48,442 nucleotides of DNA. Source: Candidatus Eiseniibacteriota bacterium. GTDB taxonomy: Bacteria; Eisenbacteria; RBG-16-71-46. The DNA lies in the NCBI GenBank assembly GCA_025360715.1, contig JANYBS010000001.1, forward strand, positions 1 through 48,442. Reading direction: 5' to 3'. The number at the start of each line of letters is the position of its first letter. Position 1 is the first letter of the stretch. The notes below the pieces were generated by a model, which saw only the letters and a program-made list of their open reading frames with translations, searched no databases and was not told where the DNA came from. This document shows positions 33,130-41,825 of this stretch, piece by piece. Both the position numbers and the translations under genes were made by a program.

Positions 33130-34353
33130 CTCATCACATACGAAGACCGGCACTGGCGCACCCTGCGTCCGCTCACCGACACGCTGCCCGTGCCCGCACT
33201 CACGTTCGGCGCGAGCGACCTCGCGCGCCGCTGGATCGCGCGCGCCGGCGTACCGCTGCTCGCGATCGAAGTCCGTGCGAGCGTCCTGCCAAGCTGGTAT
33301 CACGCCCCTGTGCGCGACACCTCCACGATCGGCGCCGACGATGAAGCGATCGTCGTCAACGCCGCCGCCATGCCGGGGCCGTGGTTCGAGAAGGCGCTCG
33401 CCGGTCACGCGCCCGCGCTCTTCCTGGGCGACGGTCGCATCGCCGGCGCGCGCCTGCCGCTGGCCATGCTGCGCAGCGCGCTCGGCCGCGGCGAGGACTT
33501 TGAAGCCGTGCTGCTAGGTCTGGCGCTGCCGGCGCTGGTCGTGGACGCCACGTTCTTGAACTACCCTTGGCAGTTGGTCGAGTGGAACGCGCAAGCGATC
33601 CTCCACGACCTGGCGGCCATGAAGAGCGAGCGCTTCGGCCACGTCCATGCGCTCGCGTGCCTCGAAGCGCCTGAGCGCATCGCCATCGCGCAAGGCGCCG
33701 ACATCGGCGCGTTCGCCGTGCTCGATGCGCGCGAGGGGCCGATCCTGGTGGGCAAGGGCGCGAAGATCGCGCCGCACACCTGCGTGACCGGTCCGTGCGT
33801 GATCGGCGCGGGCACGCAACTGCTCGGCGGATTCGTGTCGGGCACCAGCTTCGGACCCGAGTGCCGCATCGCCGGCGAGGTGGAAGCGAGCGTCTGGCAG
33901 GGCTACGGAAACAAGCGCCACCACGGCTTCGTGGGCCACAGCGTGTTCGGCGAATGGGTCAACCTGGGCGCGCTCACCACCACGAGCGACCTCAAGAACA
34001 ACTACGGCCACGTGCGCGTGCACGTGGATGGCGTGGAGGTCGACAGTCGAAGCGGCAAGGTGGGTTCGATCGTCGGCGCGCACGTCAAGACCGGCATCGG
34101 CACATTGCTGACCACGGGCGCCAGTGTCGGTGTGGGCGCCAACCTCTTCGGTGGCGGGCAGTTCGCGCCCAAGTCCATACCCAGCTTCGGGTGGTGGGAC
34201 GGCAAGAGCATGGTCACGCACGATATCGACAAGTTCGTGGCGACCGCGCGCATCGTGTGCGGACGGCGCGGCCGCATCTTCACGCCCGAGGACGAAGCCG
34301 CATGCCGCGGGCTTTTCCAGTCGACCATGGCTGAGCGGCGGCCGAAAACCTGA
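33118..34353 (+). CDS. GlmU-like sugar-nucleotidyltransferase/acetyltransferase (Bacteroidetes-type)
   Basis: This 411-residue protein begins LITYEDRHWRTLRPLTDTLP, the opening typical of the GlmU-family proteins of FCB bacteria, which lack the canonical LAAGxGTRM loop of E. coli GlmU. From about residue 195 the chain is a left-handed beta helix (IGAFAVLDAREGPILVGKGA onward). It includes the N-N-Y-G-H segment TTSDLKNNYGHV and GVGANLFGGGQFAP near the end. It is likely to make UDP-GlcNAc or a related activated amino sugar. I chose the ATG at 33118: it is the third of three identical start regions and the only one that opens this frame. Confidence 0.88.
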   Translation: MSRRLITYEDRHWRTLRPLTDTLPVPALTFGASDLARRWIARAGVPLLAIEVRASVLPSWYHAPVRDTSTIGADDEAIVVNAAAMPGPWFEKALAGHAPALFLGDGRIAGARLPLAMLRSALGRGEDFEAVLLGLALPALVVDATFLNYPWQLVEWNAQAILHDLAAMKSERFGHVHALACLEAPERIAIAQGADIGAFAVLDAREGPILVGKGAKIAPHTCVTGPCVIGAGTQLLGGFVSGTSFGPECRIAGEVEASVWQGYGNKRHHGFVGHSVFGEWVNLGALTTTSDLKNNYGHVRVHVDGVEVDSRSGKVGSIVGAHVKTGIGTLLTTGASVGVGANLFGGGQFAPKSIPSFGWWDGKSMVTHDIDKFVATARIVCGRRGRIFTPEDEAACRGLFQSTMAERRPKT

Positions 34354-34381
34354 TGGTGGTCGCATTTCGCCCGCCTGCGTC

Positions 34382-34410
34382 TTGACCCTTCCGAGGGGCC
34401 TCTCTAGACT
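34382..34410 (+). promoter_or_regulatory. sigma70-type promoter for galT-glgA
   Basis: TTGACC (34382-34387) is followed after exactly 17 bases by TAGACT (34405-34410), matching the consensus at 5 of 6 and 4 of 6 positions. Transcription would start near 34417, giving a leader of about 60 bases before the galT ATG. It lies in the 123-bp gap after the GlmU-like gene and suggests that a new transcription unit begins here. Confidence 0.6.
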
Positions 34411-34476
34411 CCTGCGGTTCTGAGTGACTCCGCCGGTCGCCGGTGGACCTGCCTGCCAACACATCAAGGACGGCAC

Positions 34477-35490
34477 ATGCCTGAGCTTCGCAAGGACCCG
34501 GTCGTCGGCCGCTGGGTGATCATCTCCACGGAACGCAGCCGCCGCCCGAGCAATTTCACGCCCGAGACGTTCCCCTCGTCCGCCACGTTCTCGCCGTTCG
34601 CGGAAGGGCGTGAGGACATGACGCCCCCCGAGGTCTACGCCGTGCGCCCCAAGGGTGGCGCTGCGAACTCCCCGGGCTGGACCGTGCGCGTGGTGCCGAA
34701 CAAGTTTCCCGCGCTGCAGATCGAAGGCTCGATCGACCGCCGCGGCGAGGGCCTGTACGACAAGATGAACGGTGTCGGTGCCCATGAGGTCGTGATCGAG
34801 GGCAGCGACCCGCAGCTGGCGTTCGCCGACCAGTCGGTCGAGCAGATCCAGCAGACGCTGATCGCGTACCGCGAGCGCATGCTGGATCTGCAGAAGGACA
34901 AGCGCCTGCGCTACTGCCTGGTGTTCAAGAACCACGGCGCCGGCGCGGGCGCTACGCTCGAGCACTCGCATAGCCAGATCATCGCCACGCCGATCATTCC
35001 ACGGCAGGTGCAAGAGGAGCTCGATGGCGCCAAGCGCTACTACGAGCTCAAAGAGCGCAGCGTGTTCACCGACATCCTCGATCAGGAGATGGCCGAGTCG
35101 AACGGCCGCCGGCTCGTCTCCACGAGCGAGCGCTTCGTGGCGCTGGCGCCGTTCGCACCGCGCTTTCCGTTCGAGACTTGGATCCTGCCGCGCGCGCACC
35201 GCTCCAGCTATCACACGATCAGCGACCCCGAGGAATTCCTCGATCTGGCGCGCATCCTCAAAGACACGCTGCAGCGCCTGAACACCGCGCTCGATTCGCC
35301 GCCCTACAACTTCGTGCTGCACACCGCGCCGCTCGGCGAGGATGACCTGCCGTACTACCACTGGCACCTCGAGATCATGCCGAAGCTGACGCGCGTCGCC
35401 GGGTTCGAGATGGGTTCGGGTTTCTACATCAACCCCACTCCGCCCGAGGATGCCGCGCAGTACCTCCGCGAGATCGTCGCTCTCACTTGA
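34477..35490 (+). CDS. galT: Galactose-1-phosphate uridylyltransferase
   Basis: The 337-residue protein starts with the family opening ELRKDPVVGRWVIIS and carries the active-site triad motif HSHSQ at residues 163-167, where His165 is the expected uridylylated residue. LPRAHRSSY and YHWHLEIMPKLTR in the second half are further family signatures. It exchanges UDP between glucose and galactose-1-phosphate; some bacterial relatives act on other sugar-1-phosphates. AAGGA lies 6 bases before the ATG. It has its own promoter and is followed directly by glgA, whereas galK and galE are not adjacent. That arrangement hints at a role in the glucose-1-phosphate/ADP- or UDP-glucose pool. Confidence 0.94.
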   Translation: MPELRKDPVVGRWVIISTERSRRPSNFTPETFPSSATFSPFAEGREDMTPPEVYAVRPKGGAANSPGWTVRVVPNKFPALQIEGSIDRRGEGLYDKMNGVGAHEVVIEGSDPQLAFADQSVEQIQQTLIAYRERMLDLQKDKRLRYCLVFKNHGAGAGATLEHSHSQIIATPIIPRQVQEELDGAKRYYELKERSVFTDILDQEMAESNGRRLVSTSERFVALAPFAPRFPFETWILPRAHRSSYHTISDPEEFLDLARILKDTLQRLNTALDSPPYNFVLHTAPLGEDDLPYYHWHLEIMPKLTRVAGFEMGSGFYINPTPPEDAAQYLREIVALT

Positions 35491-35516
35491 AGAGGGTTCC
35501 CACCGAAGAGGTCCCC

Positions 35517-37046
35517 ATGGCTGCACTCGGCATCGTCCACCTGGCGAGCGAGATGTCGCCGCTCGCGAAGGTCGGCGGCCTGGCCGATGTCGTGGCGGCG
35601 CTGGCGCGTGAGCAGGTGCGCCGCGGCCACCGCGTGCTCGTGGTGTTGCCTTACTACCGCGACCTGCAGCTCCCACAGGGCTGGACGCTCTCCGAGACCG
35701 GGCGCGCCAAGGTGCCCTGGGGCATCGGCGCCGAGCCCGCGCGCTTCCAATTGGCCGAGGCGCCCGACGGCAGTATGCGCGTGCTGCTCGTGGAGCATAC
35801 GGGCGAGCGCAAGTTCTTCGACCGCCCGGGTATCTATGACGACCCCGCGACCCGGCAGGGCTATCCGGATAACGCCGAGCGATTCCTGTTCTTCTCGCGC
35901 GCGGCGCTCGTGGGCCTGACGGGTTTCGGCGAGACCTTCGACGTGCTGCACGCCCACGACCAGCAAGCGGCTTGGGTGCCGTGCTTCGCGCGCACGCACG
36001 AGGCCGATGAGCCGGCGTTCGAGCGCATCGCGACCGTGTTCACGATCCACAACCTGGGCTACCAGGGCATCGTGGATCCGTGGGTGCTGAGCGTGGCGGG
36101 GTTCTCTCGCGAACTGTTCTTCCCGCAGAGTCCGTTCGAATACTGGGGTCGCGTGAACTTCATGAAGGTCGGCCTGGTTTTCGCCGACCTCATCAGCACC
36201 GTCAGTCCCACCTACGCGCTCGAGATCCAGGCCAGCGGCGAATACGGCTATGGATTGGAGGGCGTGCTGCGCCGCCGTACAGGCGATGTACGCGGCATCC
36301 TGAACGGTATCGACAACGACGAGTGGGATCCGGCCAAGGACGTGAATCTGGACGCGCACTACGACCGCGAGCATCTCGACGGCAAGCGCGCGTGCGCGCA
36401 TGCCTTGGCGCTGGCGTCGGGTTTTCCGATGGATCCGGACTGGCCGATCATCGGCATCGTCTCGCGGCTGGTCGAGCAGAAGGGCTTCGAGCTCATCGAA
36501 GAGGCCGAGCGCGAGTTGTGCGAGCTGCCTGCTCGCTTCGTGATCCTGGGTGTGGGACAACCGCGCTACCACGAGTTCTTCTCGCGCCTGGCGTCGGAGC
36601 GGCCGTGGCAGTGGCACTTCGCCACCACGCACGACGAAGCCCTCGCGCACCGGATCGAAGCGGGCTCGGACCTGTTCCTCATGCCATCGCGTTACGAGCC
36701 GTGCGGGCTCAACCAGATGTACAGCTTGCGCTACGGCACCGTGCCCGTCGTGCGCGCCACGGGCGGCCTTGCCGACACGGTGCGCGAGTTCGACCCGATC
36801 ACTCGCGCGGGCAATGGCTTCGTCTTCCACGCCTTCACGGCCGACGAGATGGTCATGGCGCTGCGCCGCGCGCTCGCGGTGCATGCGGAGAGCGAACTCT
36901 GGCGCCTGCTGCAGCGCAACGGCATGGCGCTCGACTTCAGCTGGAAGGTCGCCGCCGACGGCTACGACCGGCTGTACGAAGAAGCCATGGAGCGTGTCGC
37001 GCATGGCCGCGTGCCCACGCTCGACTCGGTCCGGGACAACTTCTGA
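35517..37046 (+). CDS. glgA: Glycogen synthase (ADP-glucose type, GT5)
   Basis: The 509-residue enzyme elongates alpha-1,4-glucan from ADP-glucose. The ADP-glucose-binding motif KVGGLADVV begins at residue 18. HAHDQQAAWVPCF and TIHNLGYQG follow in the N-domain. The C-domain has GIVSRLVEQKGFELIEEA and PSRYEPCGLNQMYSLRYGTV, the typical GT5 acceptor loop. ATG 35517 is preferred because GAGG lies about 5 bases upstream. An in-frame TTG at 35487 overlaps the galT stop and would add 10 residues without family support. Glycogen storage genes next to an exopolysaccharide locus suggest shared control of carbon flow, but that is inference. Confidence 0.94.
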   Translation: MAALGIVHLASEMSPLAKVGGLADVVAALAREQVRRGHRVLVVLPYYRDLQLPQGWTLSETGRAKVPWGIGAEPARFQLAEAPDGSMRVLLVEHTGERKFFDRPGIYDDPATRQGYPDNAERFLFFSRAALVGLTGFGETFDVLHAHDQQAAWVPCFARTHEADEPAFERIATVFTIHNLGYQGIVDPWVLSVAGFSRELFFPQSPFEYWGRVNFMKVGLVFADLISTVSPTYALEIQASGEYGYGLEGVLRRRTGDVRGILNGIDNDEWDPAKDVNLDAHYDREHLDGKRACAHALALASGFPMDPDWPIIGIVSRLVEQKGFELIEEAERELCELPARFVILGVGQPRYHEFFSRLASERPWQWHFATTHDEALAHRIEAGSDLFLMPSRYEPCGLNQMYSLRYGTVPVVRATGGLADTVREFDPITRAGNGFVFHAFTADEMVMALRRALAVHAESELWRLLQRNGMALDFSWKVAADGYDRLYEEAMERVAHGRVPTLDSVRDNF

Positions 37047-37072
37047 CGCCCTGAGCGGGCGCCCAGCATTCC

Positions 37073-38248
37073 ATGGACCCCCAGCTCTGGCACACCAAGC
37101 CCCTGCTGGCGTTCGCAAGCCTGCTGCCGGTGCCGCTGGGCGCGCTGTGGATGATCCTCGCGCCGGCGCTGCCGTGCTTCTCAAGGCACCGGGCATTGCT
37201 CTCGGCGCTCACGTGGTTGCTCACGCGCGTGGCGTTCGGCGTGCTCGTATGGGGCGTGCTCGGGCATAGCGGTATCGACCAACTCACGTTCTTCCTGCCG
37301 CAGGCGAAGCACGCGCTCGCCGGGCAATTGGTCTACCGCGACTTCCCCAGCGCCTACGGGCCACTGTTCGCGCCGCTGCTCGGCGTGATGGTGGCGACGC
37401 TCGGGAACGCGGGGCCATTCGTGCTCTTCCTGTTCGCGGACTTCGTCGCGTGGCGCGCGCTGGCTGCTGCCGACGGCGAAGCGAGCGAGGTGGCATGGGG
37501 CTACGTCGCGCTGCCGCTCGTGTGGTACCTGGCCGTGCGCTATGCGCAGGACGAGCCGCTCTGCGCCGCGTTCATCGCGCTCGCGTATCTTGCGCTCAGG
37601 CGCGAGCGGCCGCTGGCCGCGGGCCTCGCGCTCGGGCTGGGCCTGCTCGTGACGAAGCCGCTCTTCGCACTGCCCGCGCTGCCATTCCTGCTCGCCGGCA
37701 AGGGCCGCCTCCGGCTCGCGCTCGCCGCGGCGGTGCCCGTGGTGATCTTGTACGGTGCGCTGCTGCTCATGCGCGCGCCGATCCTGCAGCCCTTCACGCT
37801 CGAGGGTGGCAACTTCGGCGTGGGTCCCACGCTGTGGCGCGTGCCGGTGGTGCTGCTGCACTTCGACCTGCCCGGAGCCGTGGGCTGGCTGCCGCTCGCC
37901 GCACTGCTGGCGCTCGGCGTGGTGTTGCTCGTGCGCCGCGGCGCGCCCCTCGAGGCCCACGCCGCGTGGCAATACGGCGCTTTCGCGGCACTTTCGCCGA
38001 AGTTCATGACGATGTACGCGATCATGTGGGCGCCGTTGCTCGCGGTCTGGGCCGCGAAGGATCCCGACCGCCGCGGCTGGTGGCTGCTCTACGGCGCGAT
38101 GTTGCCGCTCGCATGGTACCTGGACTCGGGGCCCATGCAGGGGCTCTTTGGAATGGGCTGGCACCTCGTGGGGGTGACAGGGATCATCGGTGTGGCGCTG
38201 CTCGCGCTCTGGCCGTTGTGGGAGATGCGGCGGGCCGACTCCGCATGA
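37073..38248 (+). CDS. Multi-pass membrane protein, GT87/DUF2029-like
   Basis: This 391-residue, strongly hydrophobic protein has about ten membrane segments. The first periplasmic loop contains QAKHALAGQLVYRDFPSAYG followed by PLF. That G-x-x-x-Y-R-D-F-x-x-x-YGP pattern is seen in polyprenyl-phosphate-dependent mannosyltransferases and related GT87 proteins. It may add sugars on the periplasmic side, but no specific substrate is indicated. It follows glgA after 26 bp and ends 16 bp from the convergent FHA gene. No hairpin terminator is visible in that gap. Confidence 0.8.
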   Translation: MDPQLWHTKPLLAFASLLPVPLGALWMILAPALPCFSRHRALLSALTWLLTRVAFGVLVWGVLGHSGIDQLTFFLPQAKHALAGQLVYRDFPSAYGPLFAPLLGVMVATLGNAGPFVLFLFADFVAWRALAAADGEASEVAWGYVALPLVWYLAVRYAQDEPLCAAFIALAYLALRRERPLAAGLALGLGLLVTKPLFALPALPFLLAGKGRLRLALAAAVPVVILYGALLLMRAPILQPFTLEGGNFGVGPTLWRVPVVLLHFDLPGAVGWLPLAALLALGVVLLVRRGAPLEAHAAWQYGAFAALSPKFMTMYAIMWAPLLAVWAAKDPDRRGWWLLYGAMLPLAWYLDSGPMQGLFGMGWHLVGVTGIIGVALLALWPLWEMRRADSA

Positions 38249-38264
38249 CGAAGCGTGGGCGCGC

Positions 38265-38627
38265 TCAGCCTTCCAGGACGTGCTCATGCACCTCGATGCG
38301 GAACTCCACCTCGGGGCCGTCCGGCCCGAGACGGATGTGATCGCCGGAGCCGATCGCAGAACAACCCTCCACGCGCTGGCCATTGAGCCATGTGCCGTTG
38401 CGGCTGCCCAGATCGCAGATGCGAAAGCGCACGGGCGCGCCGTCGGGCTCGATGCGCGCGTGATAGCGGCCCACCGCAAGGTCGCGGCGCGGGTCGAATC
38501 GCACGGCGGCCGATGGCGCACGGCCGAGCACCAGCTCGCGGTGCGCGCCGAGCGGCACGACATCCACCTCGGTCGCGCGCGCACCGCTCACGTGCCGGAA
38601 GACCAGTGACAGGGTCGATGAGGCCAT
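38265..38627 (-). CDS. FHA-domain protein
   Basis: The 120-residue protein is essentially one FHA domain. It has the LGRAPSAAVRF strand-loop, VGRYHARIEPD, and the closing CDLGSRNGTWLNGQRV motif. FHA domains bind phosphothreonine peptides. Here the serine of the usual S-x-x-H motif is a glycine (GRYH), which may weaken phosphate binding. The arginine of GR and the S-x-N-G-T motif are intact. ATG 38627 is preferred: GGAGGAAG is 4-5 bases upstream. It lies 60 bp downstream of the kinase gene on the same strand, so it may read the kinase's phosphorylation state. Confidence 0.88.
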   Translation of the reverse strand: MASSTLSLVFRHVSGARATEVDVVPLGAHRELVLGRAPSAAVRFDPRRDLAVGRYHARIEPDGAPVRFRICDLGSRNGTWLNGQRVEGCSAIGSGDHIRLGPDGPEVEFRIEVHEHVLEG

Positions 38628-38686
38628 CGCGCTTCCTCCCATGGACGGAAGCGTAAATCGGCACGGGCGGGGATCATCCGCCGCCT

Positions 38687-41221
38687 TCAGCTCTTCGGGG
38701 CGAGCATCCGCGCCCGGTAGGGGGCGGCCTTGGCGGGATCGTGCATGGCCTCGTAGAGCTCCACGAGCCGCTTCACGTTGGTGAGCGTGCGCGGGTTCTG
38801 GGCGCCCAGCTTGGCCGACAGCGCCGCCTCGGATCCCAGCAGCAGGCGTTCGGCCTTGGCGTAGTCGTGGGTCAGCGTGAAGTGCTCGCCGAGCACGCCC
38901 TGCGAACTGGCCACCAGCCAGCTGTCGGGCCCCAGATTCTTGAGCCGCAGCGCATAGCTTTCTCGAAGCGCCTTGCCGCCTTCGTCGTAGCGCCCCAGAT
39001 GATCCAGACAACGTCCCAGCGTCTGCAGCGAGGCGGCGATGGCGGGATGCGTGTCGGGCAGCGTCTTGCCGCGCAGCGCGAGGATCTGCCGGGTGAGCTC
39101 GGCGCATTGCTCGAAGCGCCCGCGGTCGAACACGAACATCGAATAGTTGACGAGCGTGAACGCGTAGTCGGGGTGCTCCTTGCCGTAGAACTTGGCGCGG
39201 CGCGCGAGCACGTCGAGGTACAGGGACTCGGCCTGCACCGGCTTGCCCTGCAGATCGAGCGCCGTCGCCAGCGAGTTCTCGATATTCGCGACACTGACCG
39301 AGTCTTCGGGCGTCCTCGACTTGTAGATGCGCAGTGCGCGCCGATCCAGGGACTCGGAGGCGGCCCACTGGCCCTGGTCGCCCAGCGCCACGGCAAGGTT
39401 GTTGAGCGAGTGGGCCGTGGTGGGATTCATGGGTCCCAGGATCCTCTCGCGTAGCATCAGCGCCTCGCGATGCGCGTGCTCAGCGCCCTTCGCGTCGCCG
39501 CGCGAGTGCGCGATGCTTCCGGTTTGAGAGAGGAACAAGCACAGGAGCGAGTCCTCGGGTGCCGGCCGGGAACGCGCCAGCTTGAGGCCCAGCTGGGTCA
39601 GGGAGTCGGCCGGTTCCAGCTCACCCGCATCCAGATATGCTTCGCTCAGGTTCGAGATCGCCAGCAAGTGCTCGCCGCTGGCTTCGCCGTGCAAGGCGCC
39701 TTGCAGGCGTGCGGCGTTCATCATGTGCTGCGCCGCATCGTCGTAGCGGCCGAGCGAGAGGAAGCTGTAGCCGATCACGCTCTCGAGCTCGGCCTGCACG
39801 GCGCCTTGGCCGGCCATCTCGGTCGCCACTCGCTTGCCGGCGGCCTCGAGCAGTTCCGAGACCGGGACGTCGCGGCCGCCCGTCTCCGGGCGCACGGATT
39901 GCAACAGGTCGATGAGGAATGCATTCACACGCTCAGCGCGCGCCTGCGCAGCACGAGCGCGCCCGGCCTGGATGCCGGTCGCTATCACGCCGCCCACCAG
40001 CACGAGCAGCACGATCGCGGCGCCCGCCACGGCCGCACGGTTACGGCGCAGGAACTTGGCGACCTGGTAGCCGTTCCAGCCGCGCTGCGCTTCGACCGGG
40101 CGGCCCTCGAGATGACGCTTCACGTCATCCGAGAAGGCTTGGGCCGTGGGCCAGCGTTGCTCGCTCTCGGGCCGCAGGGCGAGCAGCACGATGCTGTCGA
40201 GCTCGCCGGTCAGCCGCCGCCGGAGCGCTTGCGCATCGCGCTCGCCGCGCACTCGCGCGGCGGCGTCGGTGACCACCGCGCTGGGCTTGGGCGCCGGCTG
40301 CTCGAGCACGGCGCGCTCGATCGCCGCGACGCTCGTGCCACCGGTGTGTGGCCGGCGGCCCGTGAGCAGTTCGAAAAGCACGACGCCGAGCGAGTACACG
40401 TCCGATGCGGTCGTGAGCACCTCGCCGCGGATCTGCTCGGGACTCGCATATTCCGGCGTGAACGCGCGCACGCCGCCGCGCGTGAGCGGCATCTCGGCGT
40501 CTTCCGCCTCGGCTTCGGCGCTCAGGATCTTCGCCACGCCGAAATCGAGCAGCTTCACGTCGCCTTCGGCGGTCACGAGGATGTTGCCGGGCTTGAGGTC
40601 GCGGTGGATCACCAGGTTGCGATGCGCGTGGCGCACGGCCTCGCACACCTGGCGGAACAGCCCGAGCCGCTGAGCGACCGTGAGCTGGAGACGGTCGGCA
40701 TAGGTGGTGATCGGCTCACCCGCGACGTATTCCATGACCAGGAACGGCCGGCCATCGGGCGAGACGCCGCCATCGAGCAGTGTCGCGATGTTGCGATGCT
40801 GCAGGCTCGCAAGGATCTGTCGCTCGCGGCGGAAGCGCGCGAGCGTGGGCGGGGCCAGCAGCCCGCTCTGCACCAGCTTGATCGCGACGCGTTTCTGGTA
40901 CTGCTCATCGGCGCGGTGCGCCTCGTAGACGGCGCCCATGCCGCCCATGCCGATGAGTCGCACGACATCGTAGGGTCCCAGGCGCTGGCCGGTGAGGGCC
41001 GAAGCGTCCCCGAGCCGCGCGAGCGCGTCATCGCCCAGGCGCGAAGCCACGCCGGGCGAAGTGCGTTCAGTCTCGTCGATCAGCGCCTGGACCTCGGCGC
41101 GCAAGCTGGGGTCCGCGTCCGTCTCGCGTTCGAGCCACGCGCGCCGCTGCGCTTCGGGAAGCTCGACCGCGGAATCGAACAGTTCGCGCACGCGTCGCAG
41201 GCGCTGCGCGTCACTCGCCAT
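38687..41221 (-). CDS. Transmembrane Ser/Thr protein kinase with TPR sensor region
   Basis: This 844-residue protein has a complete PknB-like kinase domain at about residues 84-370. The Gly loop is GMGGMG (91-96), the ATP lysine is K115 in VAIK, the catalytic HRDLKPGN has D208, and DFGVAK begins at 226. One membrane helix at about 396-417 is followed by roughly 400 residues of TPR units, such as SLNNLAVALGDQGQWAASES, which would lie outside the cytoplasm. The N-terminal 80 residues are helical. This layout is the classic partner of the ECF sigma factor encoded just upstream; the start overlaps the sigma gene by 11 bp. It probably links an envelope signal to transcription. Confidence 0.94.
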   Translation of the reverse strand: MASDAQRLRRVRELFDSAVELPEAQRRAWLERETDADPSLRAEVQALIDETERTSPGVASRLGDDALARLGDASALTGQRLGPYDVVRLIGMGGMGAVYEAHRADEQYQKRVAIKLVQSGLLAPPTLARFRRERQILASLQHRNIATLLDGGVSPDGRPFLVMEYVAGEPITTYADRLQLTVAQRLGLFRQVCEAVRHAHRNLVIHRDLKPGNILVTAEGDVKLLDFGVAKILSAEAEAEDAEMPLTRGGVRAFTPEYASPEQIRGEVLTTASDVYSLGVVLFELLTGRRPHTGGTSVAAIERAVLEQPAPKPSAVVTDAAARVRGERDAQALRRRLTGELDSIVLLALRPESEQRWPTAQAFSDDVKRHLEGRPVEAQRGWNGYQVAKFLRRNRAAVAGAAIVLLVLVGGVIATGIQAGRARAAQARAERVNAFLIDLLQSVRPETGGRDVPVSELLEAAGKRVATEMAGQGAVQAELESVIGYSFLSLGRYDDAAQHMMNAARLQGALHGEASGEHLLAISNLSEAYLDAGELEPADSLTQLGLKLARSRPAPEDSLLCLFLSQTGSIAHSRGDAKGAEHAHREALMLRERILGPMNPTTAHSLNNLAVALGDQGQWAASESLDRRALRIYKSRTPEDSVSVANIENSLATALDLQGKPVQAESLYLDVLARRAKFYGKEHPDYAFTLVNYSMFVFDRGRFEQCAELTRQILALRGKTLPDTHPAIAASLQTLGRCLDHLGRYDEGGKALRESYALRLKNLGPDSWLVASSQGVLGEHFTLTHDYAKAERLLLGSEAALSAKLGAQNPRTLTNVKRLVELYEAMHDPAKAAPYRARMLAPKS

Positions 41222-41825
41222 GTGCGGGGCCCTCGTTGCCGCCTTCTGCGGGCCCGGTCAGCTGCAGTTCGCGCGCGAGCCATGCGCGTGCGAAGCGCCA
41301 GTCGCGCTTGATCGTGGGCTCCGAGACCCCCAGTACTTCGGCGACCTCGGACACCTCGAGTCCCAGCAGGAAGCGCATCTCGACCACTTGCGCCCAGCGC
41401 GGCTCCGCCTGCGCCAGGCGGTCCAGGGCCTGATCCAGCGCGATGGCATCGACCACATCGGTCTGCCGGCCTTCGACCACGTCATGCAGCGTCACCTGGA
41501 TCCCGCCATCGCGCTTGACCGCGTGACGCGCGCGCGCGTGGTCCACGAGGACCCGGCGCATGGCGAGCGAGGCCGCGCTCAGGAAGTGTGTGCGGTTCTG
41601 GAAGCCGAGCGGTTCGGCGCCCAGCAGGCGCAGGGCGACCTCATTGACCAGCGCCGCAGGCTCGAGCGTGTGGTTCGCACGTTCGTTTCGCATATGGCGG
41701 CGGGCGATCGTCTCGAGCTCGGTGTAGACGGCCCGGAAGAGGCGGTCGCGCGCCAAATCATCGCCCTGCCGGGCGTCCTCGAGCAGCCGAGTGACGCTCA
41801 CAGGAGCCGGGGGATCGGCGGACAT
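41211..41825 (-). CDS. ECF-type RNA polymerase sigma factor (kinase-associated, TIGR02999-like)
   Basis: The 204-residue protein has sigma region 2 with YTELETIARRHMRNERANHT and LEPAALVNEVALRLL, an insertion with HFLSAASLAMRRVLVDHARA, and a region 4 helix-turn-helix, EVSEVAEVLGVSEPTIKRDW. This set is characteristic of the ECF-like family whose genes precede Ser/Thr kinase genes in Acidobacteria, Planctomycetes, Gemmatimonadota and similar phyla. GAAAGG lies about 6 bases before the ATG. The kinase gene overlaps its end, so the two are co-expressed. No anti-sigma factor gene is present; the kinase presumably controls it. Confidence 0.93.
   Translation of the reverse strand: MSADPPAPVSVTRLLEDARQGDDLARDRLFRAVYTELETIARRHMRNERANHTLEPAALVNEVALRLLGAEPLGFQNRTHFLSAASLAMRRVLVDHARARHAVKRDGGIQVTLHDVVEGRQTDVVDAIALDQALDRLAQAEPRWAQVVEMRFLLGLEVSEVAEVLGVSEPTIKRDWRFARAWLARELQLTGPAEGGNEGPAHGE

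Noticed and set aside
16738-34353. A true alginate operon
   Set aside because: Alg8, Alg44, AlgE, AlgG, AlgK and AlgL homologues are absent, and a polyprenyl-phosphate priming enzyme is present instead.
39470-41311. 613-codon plus-strand open frame over the kinase gene, and similar long ones at 4367-5767, 14272-15879 and 9273-10577
   Set aside because: All mirror the codon bias of confident genes on the other strand and show no recognisable protein features.
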